From Sva-07 sp963728195 (GTDB lineage Bacteria > Actinomycetota > Acidimicrobiia > Acidimicrobiales > Ilumatobacteraceae): a stretch of 64,000 bases of DNA. A program made the translations under genes and the position numbers. Below, in pieces: positions 17,767-25,336 of this stretch. The notes below the pieces were generated by a model. The model saw only the letters and a program-made list of their open reading frames with translations, ran no database searches and had not been told where the DNA came from. Location: contig CAVSIX010000001.1 in NCBI GenBank assembly GCA_963728195.1, forward strand, positions 23,879-87,878. The letters are read 5' to 3'. Every line of letters starts with the position of its first letter. Position 1 is the first letter of the stretch.

Positions 17767-18663
17767 TCAGGCGACGACGAGCGGGAAGCGCGGATCGCCG
17801 TCGAGCGTGCCGCCGACGACGAGACCGTCGGGTTCGTACGGTGGCGACGTCGTCCAGGGCCGCTCACCGAAGCGGGCATCGTCGCCGAGCCAGCGCAGGC
17901 TGACCGCCCGGCGGCGTGTGGTGAGTCGATTGCCGGGCGCCCCGTGCAGCGTGCGGAAGTGGAACGCCAGCACGTCGCCGGGCTCGACGTCCCATCCGAT
18001 CACGCGCTGCCCGTCGAGCAGGTCGCGCTCGAACGGCAGGAGTTCGAAGCGGTCGTCGGCTGCGCCGTACGGCGTGTGGTCGATGAACTTGCGGGGCACG
18101 AACCGGCGACCCCACAGATGCGACCCGGCGATGAAGCGGAGCCCGGAGGCGGCGGGCACGGGGTCGAGCGCGATCCACATGCTGACGTTCTGCATGCCGT
18201 CGACGCCGTAGTAGGGATCGTCGTGGTGCCACGGTGTCTCCTCGGCGGCGCCCGGCTCCTTGACGAGCACGTGCTCGTGGAAGAACCGCACCGTCGTCGA
18301 GTCCATCAGCTGTCCGGCGAGTTCCGCGAGCCCGCTGTCGAACACGACGCGTCGGTACTGCTCGACCTGGGGCCAGGTGACGTAGTCGCTCCAGAACCCG
18401 ACTGCCTCGTCGGCGCTGGTGTACCAGTGTGACCAGGCGCTCGGGCGGGTCCGGTTGTACTCGACGCCCTCGGCGAGCAGGTCGAGCCATCGCTCGGCCA
18501 CCACACCACGCAGCACCGTGGCACCGTCGCGCTGGAACTCGCCGACCGCATCCGCCGGCAGGTCCGGCCGGTCGTTCGACCGCTCGGTGGTCGGTTCGAT
18601 CGCGGGCACCGGAGCAGTCTGCCCGGTCGGTCCGCTCGCCGTCGAACCGCCGATCGGTGCCAT
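17767..18663 (-). CDS. phytanoyl-CoA dioxygenase (PhyH) family Fe(II)/2-oxoglutarate oxygenase
   Basis: The 298-residue protein has the double-stranded beta-helix iron site: ETPWHHDDPYYGVDGMQNVSMW near residue 150 carries the HxD pair, and FHFRTLHGAPGNRLTTRRRAVS near residue 245 carries the distal His and the 2-oxoglutarate-binding Arg. PhyH-family enzymes hydroxylate lipids or small molecules using O2. An alternative ATG at 18681 would add six residues. It lies 37 nt downstream of the radical-SAM activase gene on the same strand, an odd pairing of an oxygen-using enzyme with an oxygen-sensitive glycyl-radical system. Confidence 0.88.
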   Translation of the reverse strand: MAPIGGSTASGPTGQTAPVPAIEPTTERSNDRPDLPADAVGEFQRDGATVLRGVVAERWLDLLAEGVEYNRTRPSAWSHWYTSADEAVGFWSDYVTWPQVEQYRRVVFDSGLAELAGQLMDSTTVRFFHEHVLVKEPGAAEETPWHHDDPYYGVDGMQNVSMWIALDPVPAASGLRFIAGSHLWGRRFVPRKFIDHTPYGAADDRFELLPFERDLLDGQRVIGWDVEPGDVLAFHFRTLHGAPGNRLTTRRRAVSLRWLGDDARFGERPWTTSPPYEPDGLVVGGTLDGDPRFPLVVA

Positions 18664-18700
18664 CACCGCCAGCGGCGGCATGCGAGCGGCCCGCCGGAGC

Positions 18701-19471
18701 TCACACGATGCAGATGTCGAACGGTGCGACGCGCTGCAGCAGATCGGCCGCTTCGACGAGGGAACTCCGCGGCGGCTCGACGAGTGCCGGCTCGTGTGGC
18801 CGCGCACCATGGGCGCGGAATCCGATCAGCTTCACCCGCATGGTCGGGTCGATCGCTGCCAGCCAGTGGGCCGTCTGCAGGAGCAGGTCGGGATCGTCGT
18901 TGACGCCGGCGATCGTCAGCAATCGAACCTCGTACAGCAGCCCGAGGTGATGGAGGTGCCGGATGCTGGCGAGTACCCGATCGTTCGGCTGGCCGGTCAT
19001 CTCGCGGTGGATGACGGGGTCCAGGCACTTCAGATCGATCATCGCACCGTCGAGTACCGGTGCCAGGTCGTCCCAGGTCGACAGGTCCGTGGCGCCGTTG
19101 GAGTCGACGAAACAGCTGAGTTCCGACAGCTCGGCATCCTGCTCGATCGCCGTGAAGAGCGCCCGGAGGAACTCGGGCTGTCCGGTCGCTTCGCCGCCGG
19201 ACACGGTCACACCGCGGATGAACGGCGCCGCCCGGCGGATCGACGTGAGGAGATCGTCGACGCTCATGTGGTGCGGGTCGTGGCCCGCCACCGGTTCGTG
19301 GCCCGGGATCGTCTGCGGGTTGTGGCAGGCGATGCAGTCGAAGTTGCATCCCTGCAGGAACACGACGAACCGGTTGCCGGGCCCGTCGACGCTGCTGAAC
19401 GGGATCGTGTCGGCGACGTACCCCGATCGCGAGGCCACCGTGCCGGCGGCATCAGCGAGGGGTGCGCTCAT
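18701..19471 (-). CDS. yjjW: YjjW-type glycyl-radical-enzyme activase (radical SAM), compact form
   Basis: The 256-residue radical SAM protein has the CX3CX2C cluster motif at Cys42, Cys46 and Cys49 (LQGCNFDCIACHNPQT) preceded by PFSSVDGPGNR, the hallmark of GRE activases, and the SAM-binding GGE in TVSGGEATGQPEF. It would install the glycyl radical on the neighbouring YjjI-like enzyme. Many YjjW proteins carry an extra ferredoxin-like cysteine-rich insert right after this motif. Here the sequence goes straight from HNPQT to the next helix and that insert is absent. It overlaps the yjjI 3' end by 20 nt, so the two are co-expressed. Confidence 0.87.
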   Translation of the reverse strand: MSAPLADAAGTVASRSGYVADTIPFSSVDGPGNRFVVFLQGCNFDCIACHNPQTIPGHEPVAGHDPHHMSVDDLLTSIRRAAPFIRGVTVSGGEATGQPEFLRALFTAIEQDAELSELSCFVDSNGATDLSTWDDLAPVLDGAMIDLKCLDPVIHREMTGQPNDRVLASIRHLHHLGLLYEVRLLTIAGVNDDPDLLLQTAHWLAAIDPTMRVKLIGFRAHGARPHEPALVEPPRSSLVEAADLLQRVAPFDICIV

Positions 19472-21011
19472 GGCATCCGATCCGCTTCACCGCCCGTTGC
19501 GTGAGGTGGTAGGCATCCTCGCTGCCGGCTGCGAGATGGTCGCTCGCGTGGCGCACCACGCCGTCTCGGGCGATGGCGGCAAGATCGCTCTTGCGGACCA
19601 GGTAGCCGGTGATGCGCACGAAGTCGTTGCTGTCGAGGTTGAACGTGAAGTCGCGCATTCCCGTCGCGAACGCTCCGCGGATGATGTCGACCAGCGCTTC
19701 GGGGTTGCGCGTCGCGGTCTCGTCGACATGGAAGATGTCGCTCACGCCGGAGGCGAACAGGTGATGGTGCGGCGCGCACGTGGCGAGGTGCTCGAGCAAG
19801 CCCGGTTCGTCGCCGACCGGAATCCGCGTTCCCGCCGTGACGGCGTCGTCGAGGTCGATGCCGCTCTGGCTGTGCAGATAGCAACGCCCGCCGCCGCCTT
19901 CGCTGTAGGGCATCGGGCGCTCGGCCACCAGTTCGGCGATGCGTTCGACGATGCGGACGGACAGGGCGTTCGCCTCTTCGTCGTGGCCGTAACGGGCCTC
20001 CCCGCCGCGGTCGCATCCCTCGTAGGCCATCAGGAGGTTCACGCACTCGGCCAGCCCGAAGATGCCGAACATCGGTGCGAACCGGTCGATGTCGATCAGC
20101 CCCTCGTTCGCGAGCCAGTGGGTGTCGAAGAAGCGCTGGCGTTCGACGAGCGAGCGTACGCGCGCTTCGGCCAGCTCCGCGGTGAGCTCCACATGGTGCG
20201 CGAGCGTCTCGTCGAGGAATCCGTCGACGCCGCCGGTGTGCAGCAGCGCGACCTCCTTGAGGTTGAGACGCACCAGCGTGTGAGCGCCGCCGCCGATCTT
20301 CAGTGAGTTGTAGCAACTGACCGCCGCGTACCGCTCGCCGTGGTCGGCGACCATCATCGGATGGTTCACGAAGTGGGGCTTGCCGGTCTCGAACACCGTG
20401 CGGACGGCATCGTCGATCAGGTCGTCGGGGGTGATGGTGGGATCGACCTTCAGCGTGATGTTGGGGACCGCTTGGCGCAGCGAACGCTCGACGCGCAGTA
20501 TCGAGCGGGCGATCCGGTTGTCGTGCGGGCCGAGATTCGTATGGACGAACGCGTCGGGCAGCATGCGATCGATGCCGATCCAGAACCGGCGCAGCGTCGC
20601 GTCCAGGTCGGCGTCGGAGAGTTCGTCGGTGACGAACGGTTCGAGAAGTCGGTCGAGGTCGCCGAGGTACACGGGGTAGGTCGTGACGCTCGGGACGTGG
20701 GTGTACATCACCTGCAGGAAGGCGATCGCCTCGTCGAGGGTCGTCGGCGGTGGCATCTCGAGGTAGTGGAGTCCCTGGCGCAGAGCCAGCTCGTAGTCCG
20801 GCAAGACGTACCGGGCGGTGAACGGTGCGTGGCCTTCGAACATGTCGCAGATCACCCGCTTGTCGAGGGCCTCGGTGCATTCGTCCGAAAGCTCCGGGTA
20901 CGCGAGACACTCGGTCGCGAGAGCGGCCAGGCGGCGGAGCTTCTGGTCGTAGGACAGGGTGCTGCTCCGCACCAACTCGGTGGCGCGCTCGGTGAGCTCC
21001 TCGATCTCCAT
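19452..21011 (-). CDS. yjjI: YjjI-family glycyl radical enzyme
   Basis: The 519-residue protein matches YjjI (about 516 residues) in length and shows the glycyl-radical signature RITGY with the radical-bearing Gly at residue 469, about 50 residues from the C-terminus. The probable thiyl-radical Cys is residue 233 (AAVSCYNSLKIGGG). Other landmarks are HPMMVADHGERY, LAECVNLLMAYEG and FNLDSNDF. The reaction of YjjI is not known to me. The fold family includes pyruvate formate-lyase, diol dehydratases and class III ribonucleotide reductase. The enzyme should work only in low oxygen. TACCGT lies 6 nt upstream of ATG 21011 (leaderless). It is followed by its activase and a PhyH gene. Confidence 0.88.
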   Translation of the reverse strand: MEIEELTERATELVRSSTLSYDQKLRRLAALATECLAYPELSDECTEALDKRVICDMFEGHAPFTARYVLPDYELALRQGLHYLEMPPPTTLDEAIAFLQVMYTHVPSVTTYPVYLGDLDRLLEPFVTDELSDADLDATLRRFWIGIDRMLPDAFVHTNLGPHDNRIARSILRVERSLRQAVPNITLKVDPTITPDDLIDDAVRTVFETGKPHFVNHPMMVADHGERYAAVSCYNSLKIGGGAHTLVRLNLKEVALLHTGGVDGFLDETLAHHVELTAELAEARVRSLVERQRFFDTHWLANEGLIDIDRFAPMFGIFGLAECVNLLMAYEGCDRGGEARYGHDEEANALSVRIVERIAELVAERPMPYSEGGGGRCYLHSQSGIDLDDAVTAGTRIPVGDEPGLLEHLATCAPHHHLFASGVSDIFHVDETATRNPEALVDIIRGAFATGMRDFTFNLDSNDFVRITGYLVRKSDLAAIARDGVVRHASDHLAAGSEDAYHLTQRAVKRIGCHERTPR

Positions 21012-21017
21012 GCTGCG

Positions 21018-21023
21018 ACGGTA
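21018..21023 (-). promoter_or_regulatory. -10-like hexamer for leaderless yjjI
   Basis: TACCGT on the minus strand, 6 nt (CGCAGC) before the ATG at 21011. The remaining ~155 nt up to mraY show no other clear element. Confidence 0.45.
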
Positions 21024-21179
21024 GGGCGACCGTCGCTGGTCGAACAGGGGCTTTGGTCGCACGGCGCGCCGTGGCGCTGCGATGTCGTGCCGACGTGATG
21101 TTGCGGCGCCGTGACGTTGTGCCCTGGTGGCACCGCCGTCGTTCCATGAGTCTGGCGCTGTGCAATCGGATGGTGCGAC

Positions 21180-22238
21180 GTGATCGCATTGGTGATCGCG
21201 ACCGCGATCGCCGGCGTCGTCGCCCTGTTCGGCACCCGTGTGCTCATCGTGTTCTTGACCGGCCGCGGCGCCAGCCAGCCGATCCTCCAGCAGAACGCCG
21301 CGAACGCATTCGTGCCACCCCATCAACACAAGGCGGGCACGCCCACGATGGGCGGGCTGGCCATCGTCGGGGCGGCGCTGTTCGGCTATCTGCTCAGCCA
21401 CGTCCGCGCCGGTGTCGTCTTCTCCGACCAGACGCTCGTCGTCCTCGGTGGCATCTTGGCGATGGCGACGCTCGGCCTCGTCGACGACCTCAGCAAGATT
21501 CGCGCCCGACAGAACCGCGGCGTCTACTGGAAGCTCAAGGGCGCGCTGTCGCTGGTGGTGTCGTTCGGTATCGCCGCCGTGCTGGTCGCCACCACCGACA
21601 TCGACACCCGACTGTCGTTGACCCGTGCGGATCTGCCCGGCTGGGATCTCGGCCCGGTGCCGTGGGTGCTGTGGGCCGGTTTCATCATCTTTGCGACGGC
21701 CAACGCCGTCAACGTCACCGACGGCCTCGACGGGCTCGCAGCCGGGTCGGCGCTGTTCGGCTTCGTCGCATTCACCGGATTCGCCTTCTGGGCGCTGCGC
21801 AACCCCGACATCTACGGCGACGTCGTCAACCCGTACGACCTCGCCGTGCTGGCAGCGGCCTTCGCCGGTGCCTGCGCCGGGTTCATCTGGTGGAACGCGG
21901 CGCCGGCACGGATCTTCATGGGCGACGTCGGCGCACTGGCGCTCGGTACGGCGCTCGCACTGCTGGCACTGACGACGAACACGCAACTCCTGCTCGTGTT
22001 GATCTGTGGCATCAACGTCGTCGAGGCCGGGTCCGTCGGCCTCCAGATGGCGGTGTACCGGGCCTCGGGTCGGCAGCGCCGGCTCTTCCGGCTGTCGCCG
22101 CTGCACCACCACTTCGAGCTGGCCGGGTGGCCCGAGACGACGGTGATCGTGCGGTTCTGGCTGATCTCGGGCGCCTGCGTGGCGGCGGCGGTTGCCGTGT
22201 TCGTGGCCGACTTCACCCACCAGAACGTCACGCCGTGA
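21180..22238 (+). CDS. mraY: phospho-N-acetylmuramoyl-pentapeptide-transferase (MraY)
   Basis: MraY attaches UDP-MurNAc-pentapeptide to undecaprenyl phosphate, giving lipid I. The 352-residue, ten-helix protein has the family motifs PPHQHKAGTPTMGGLAI near residue 45, GLVDDLSKIRARQNRG near 100 (the DD pair), FATANAVNVTDGLDGLAAG near 175, RIFMGDVGALALG near 245 and SPLHHHFELAGW near 305. The start is GTG 21180. It stands alone between yjjI (divergent) and an aldo/keto reductase, not in a division/cell-wall cluster. It could be the sole mraY relocated, or a second paralogue. The catalytic motifs look intact. Confidence 0.9.
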   Translation: MIALVIATAIAGVVALFGTRVLIVFLTGRGASQPILQQNAANAFVPPHQHKAGTPTMGGLAIVGAALFGYLLSHVRAGVVFSDQTLVVLGGILAMATLGLVDDLSKIRARQNRGVYWKLKGALSLVVSFGIAAVLVATTDIDTRLSLTRADLPGWDLGPVPWVLWAGFIIFATANAVNVTDGLDGLAAGSALFGFVAFTGFAFWALRNPDIYGDVVNPYDLAVLAAAFAGACAGFIWWNAAPARIFMGDVGALALGTALALLALTTNTQLLLVLICGINVVEAGSVGLQMAVYRASGRQRRLFRLSPLHHHFELAGWPETTVIVRFWLISGACVAAAVAVFVADFTHQNVTP

Positions 22239-22289
22239 CATGGTTCGGGGAGCACCGGCGCGGACGCGACACCGTGGCGGGCGCTCCAC

Positions 22290-22295
22290 TACGGT
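22290..22295 (+). promoter_or_regulatory. -10-like hexamer for leaderless aldo/keto reductase gene
   Basis: TACGGT lies 7 nt (CGAGACC) before the ATG at 22303. Confidence 0.45.
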
Positions 22296-22302
22296 CGAGA
22301 CC

Positions 22303-23187
22303 ATGACGTCGCTGCCCACCGCACCGTTCGGGTCCACCGGTCACCAGTCGACGCGGCTGCTCTTCGGAGCGGCCGCACTCGGCGGAATGAGCCAGGAACG
22401 TGCCGACGCCACCCTCGCGCGGGTGGGCGAGTGGGGGATCAACCACATCGACACGGCAGCGTCGTACGGCGCATCGGAGGACCGTTTGCAGCCGTGGCTC
22501 GCGGAGCACCGTCACGAGGTGTTCCTCGCCACCAAGACGGGGGAGCGTCACGGCGACGCCGCCCGCGCCGAACTCGAACGGTCGCTCGTGCGGATGGACG
22601 TCGAACACGTCGATCTCGTCCAGCTCCACAACCTCGTCGAGAACGACGAGTTCGACACGGTCTTCGGGCCCGGCGGAGCGGTCGAGGCGCTCAGCGCCGC
22701 CCGCGACGAGGGGCTCGTGTCGCACATCGGCGTCACCGGTCACGGCCTGCGCATCGCCGGGATGCACCTTCGCAGCCTCGAGCGTTTCGACTTCGCGTCG
22801 GTGCTGTTCCCGGTGAACTTCGTGCTGCTGGACAACCCCGGCTACCGCGCCGACGTCGAGGCGCTCCTCGCCGTGTGTGCGGAGCGACAGGTGGCCGTGC
22901 AGACGATCAAGTCGATCGCACGTGGTCGTTGGAGCGACGAGGCGACGCCGCACTTCAGCTGGTACGAGCCGCTCACCGATCCAGCAGCGATCTCACGCGC
23001 CGTCCGTTTCGTGCTCTCGCATCCGCAGATGTTCCTCAACACGACGAGCGACGCCCGTCTCCTGCCGGCGATCGTCGAGGCCGCGCGCGGCGACTTGTCC
23101 GCACCGAGCGCCGACGAGCTGCGAGCCGACGTCGCCGAGCAGGGCATCACCGCGCTCTTCGACGGCGCCGCCCTCGAACGGATCTGA
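22303..23187 (+). CDS. aldo/keto reductase family protein
   Basis: The 294-residue TIM-barrel protein carries the AKR tetrad: Asp and Tyr in NHIDTAASYGASEDRL near residues 50-55, Lys in VFLATKTGERHG near 78 and His in HVDLVQLHNLVEN near 110. The C-terminal part (VQTIKSIARGRW, then SHPQMFLNTTSD) fits AKRs of the aryl-alcohol/YeaE type. The NADPH-dependent carbonyl substrate is unknown. It follows mraY by 64 nt but has its own -10-like element, so it may be transcribed separately. A long hairpin follows the stop. Confidence 0.88.
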   Translation: MTSLPTAPFGSTGHQSTRLLFGAAALGGMSQERADATLARVGEWGINHIDTAASYGASEDRLQPWLAEHRHEVFLATKTGERHGDAARAELERSLVRMDVEHVDLVQLHNLVENDEFDTVFGPGGAVEALSAARDEGLVSHIGVTGHGLRIAGMHLRSLERFDFASVLFPVNFVLLDNPGYRADVEALLAVCAERQVAVQTIKSIARGRWSDEATPHFSWYEPLTDPAAISRAVRFVLSHPQMFLNTTSDARLLPAIVEAARGDLSAPSADELRADVAEQGITALFDGAALERI

Positions 23188-23222
23188 CGCGACCCGTTCG
23201 CCCTCACGCCCGAACGCCTCCT

Positions 23223-23277
23223 CCCGAAATCTGCCTGGATTGTCGCGCTGAGCGCGACGTGTCAGGCATTTTTCGGG
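23223..23277. terminator. long bipartite hairpin between convergent genes
   Basis: The outer arms CCCGAAA/TTTCGGG and middle arms GCCTG/CAGGC enclose an inner stem GTCGCGC-TGA-GCGCGAC. It lies between the aldo/keto reductase stop and the FtsH-like stop. A TTTTT run occurs on the plus-strand 3' side and AAA on the other, so it could terminate transcription from both directions. Confidence 0.55.
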
Positions 23278-23316
23278 CGAGTTGCGGGTCGGGGCGGTGG
23301 TGGCGGCGACGAACGG

Positions 23317-25101
23317 TCAGGCGGTGCGGAGCGGGGGGATGCGGACGGGGCCGCGACGCTCGGTGATGTCGGTGTACTCGGCGACGATCGCCTTGATCTG
23401 ATCGCCCTCGAGCTCGTCGCTCTCGCACAGGCCGTTGGCGATGCGCAGCAGCGCCTCGCGGTACTTCGACGTCATCAGTGCCGCCCGCTCGGATCCCTCG
23501 ACGAGCAACGCCTCAGCGGCCTCGCGGCTCGACTCGTCCGACAGCACCTTGGCGACCAGGTTCGCGGCCGTCGGAATCGCGGCGGCTTCGAGGCTGAGCA
23601 GTCCCGGACCGTTGCCGAGCTGCCCGACGAGCTGCGACGCGATGTTCGTGGCCACTGCGAGGTCCGACGAGATCCCGCTCGACGCCTCGCCGTACTCCTG
23701 GAGTTCGGCTGCCCGACCGGCGAGTGCGACGCAGATCAGGTCGCGCGCATCGCTCGGCGTCTTGAGGAACCGCTCCTCGACGTCGCCGTGGGCGACCAGG
23801 CCGAGCGCCGAAGAACGTCGCAGCACCGATGCCATCTTCACGTCGCGGCGGGTGAGCACGGCGGTCAGCGCGTGGCCGGCTTCGTGGATGGCGATGCGGC
23901 GCCGCTCATCGGGGTGGTAGCCCATCTCGTGGGCGACGCCGACCTCGGTGACCAGCTGGGCCTGGAGCACGTCGGTGACGTTCATCGACGTGCGGCTGTA
24001 GCGCAGCGCGATGATCAACGCCTCGTCGAGCAGCTTCTCGATCTTCACCGGCGTGTAGCCCGCCGACAGGTCGGCGATCAGCGCTGCGGTGACCGCTTCC
24101 TCGTGGTTCTTCTTCGCCAGGTAGTACTCGGCGATCGCCAAGCGGTCGGCCCGCGGCGGCAGGTTGAAACCGATCACTCGGTCGAACCGTCCGGGACGCA
24201 GCAGGGCCGGGTCGAGGTCGGCGGCGCGGTTGGTCGACGCCACGATCAAGATGTTCGCCTCGCTGCGCTTCGGACGCGGCCGCCGCTTGTCGGCGGGGAG
24301 GAATCCGTTGAACCAGTCGATCAAACCGGCCTTGAACTTCTGCCGGCCGGTCGGCAGGTCGAAGCTCTGCATCTGCACGAGCAGCTCGTTCACGACGCCG
24401 ACGATGCCTTCGCGCATCGAGCCGGTGTTCATGCCGCTGCGGGCCCCGCCGATTGCGTCGAACTCCTCGATGTAGCCGATCGCTCCACCCTCGTCACGGG
24501 CGGCCTTGCGCAGCGCCTTGAAGAACGAGCGGATCTTCTTGTTGGTCTGCCCGTAGTACATCGATTGGAACTCGCTGGCGGACACGAAGAGGAAGGGCAC
24601 GCCGGCCTCCGCTGCCATCGCCTTCGCGAGGTAGGTCTTGCCCGTGCCAGGAGGACCTTCGAACAGCACGCCGCGACGAGCGTTGCCGCCCATCTCGCGC
24701 TGGAACGTCTCCGACGCGAGGAAGAGGTTCATCGAGTCGATCGCTTCGCGCTTGGTCTGGTCGGCGCCGACGACGTCGTCGAGTCGGATGTTCGAGTCCG
24801 ACGCGCGCAGCAGCGTGTGCGGCGAGCGGCCGGCAGTCAGGAACGGGATGAAGATCACCGTACCGAGGATCAGGATCAGGCCGAGCGCGATGATGATCTC
24901 GGGATTGCCCATCAGCCATCCCGGCACGCCGGGGCGGATGGGGTTGTCGTTGACGAGTCGCCAGATGAGAAAGGCGAACACGATCCCGAGCATCACGAGC
25001 CATTTCTTCAGGCGCTTCTGACGGGTGCGTTCGCGGTTGGCATTGGCGTCGATGTCGTTCCCCGACAGCATCTCGCCGGTGCTCAGTCGTGCCATCTCCA
25101 T
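23317..25101 (-). CDS. FtsH-like membrane AAA+ zinc metalloprotease, non-canonical
   Basis: The 594-residue protein has two N-terminal hydrophobic segments (around residues 33-48 and 67-90), an AAA+ module with Walker A GPPGTGKT near residue 150 and SRH region ASTNRAADLDPALLRPGRFDR, and an M41 zinc protease with HEAGH near residue 403 and a third-ligand Asp in SSGISSDLAVATN. Differences from FtsH: Walker B reads YIEEFDAIGG rather than the usual IDEIDAIG, the aromatic pore loop reads MYYGQ rather than FVG, and the periplasmic loop between the helices is very short. It probably degrades or extracts membrane proteins, but as a specialised paralogue. A purine-rich AAGGGGA lies upstream of ATG 25101. 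Confidence 0.85.
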   Translation of the reverse strand: MEMARLSTGEMLSGNDIDANANRERTRQKRLKKWLVMLGIVFAFLIWRLVNDNPIRPGVPGWLMGNPEIIIALGLILILGTVIFIPFLTAGRSPHTLLRASDSNIRLDDVVGADQTKREAIDSMNLFLASETFQREMGGNARRGVLFEGPPGTGKTYLAKAMAAEAGVPFLFVSASEFQSMYYGQTNKKIRSFFKALRKAARDEGGAIGYIEEFDAIGGARSGMNTGSMREGIVGVVNELLVQMQSFDLPTGRQKFKAGLIDWFNGFLPADKRRPRPKRSEANILIVASTNRAADLDPALLRPGRFDRVIGFNLPPRADRLAIAEYYLAKKNHEEAVTAALIADLSAGYTPVKIEKLLDEALIIALRYSRTSMNVTDVLQAQLVTEVGVAHEMGYHPDERRRIAIHEAGHALTAVLTRRDVKMASVLRRSSALGLVAHGDVEERFLKTPSDARDLICVALAGRAAELQEYGEASSGISSDLAVATNIASQLVGQLGNGPGLLSLEAAAIPTAANLVAKVLSDESSREAAEALLVEGSERAALMTSKYREALLRIANGLCESDELEGDQIKAIVAEYTDITERRGPVRIPPLRTA

Positions 25102-25130
25102 GGTGGTCCCCTTCGTCGCGGTGTCGGAGC

Positions 25131-25161
25131 GTTACGCCTGGGGTCTGACCCCTGGCGTAAC
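25131..25161. repeat. 31-bp palindrome, GGGGTC-T-GACCCC family, copy 3
   Basis: Identical to copy 2 over all 31 nt (arm GTTACGCCTGGGGTC and its near-complement). It lies in the divergent interval upstream of the FtsH-like gene and of kgd, where a terminator makes little sense, so the family is not simply a terminator. Confidence 0.85.
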
Positions 25162-25210
25162 GGCTGGTCACCGAACGTAGTCCGGCAGCACGGTGCGTGA
25201 TCTACGATGC

Positions 25211-25239
25211 CGGTCAAGCTTCGGTCAAGCTTCCGTCAA
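25211..25239 (+). promoter_or_regulatory. direct repeats upstream of kgd, possible operator
   Basis: CGGTCAAGCTT occurs at 25211-25221 and again at 25222-25232, followed by a partial third copy (CCGTCAA). The spacing is 11 bp, one helical turn. A -10-like TACGAT (25203-25208) lies just upstream, so the repeats would fall around or just after the start site of a long kgd leader. No regulator is identified. Confidence 0.35.
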
Positions 25240-25336
25240 CCCGTCCGGCACCCGCCGGCACCGCCGTCGGCCGCATCCAACGGGTCCTGCGGCCGTCTCG
25301 CGACCGGCCGGTTCCGCCGAGCAACCGACGGGTACC

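Noticed and set aside
19452..22337. A single 961-residue minus-strand protein
   Set aside because: Only the C-terminal 519 residues are the YjjI-like enzyme; the upstream part is antisense to mraY and has no recognisable sequence.
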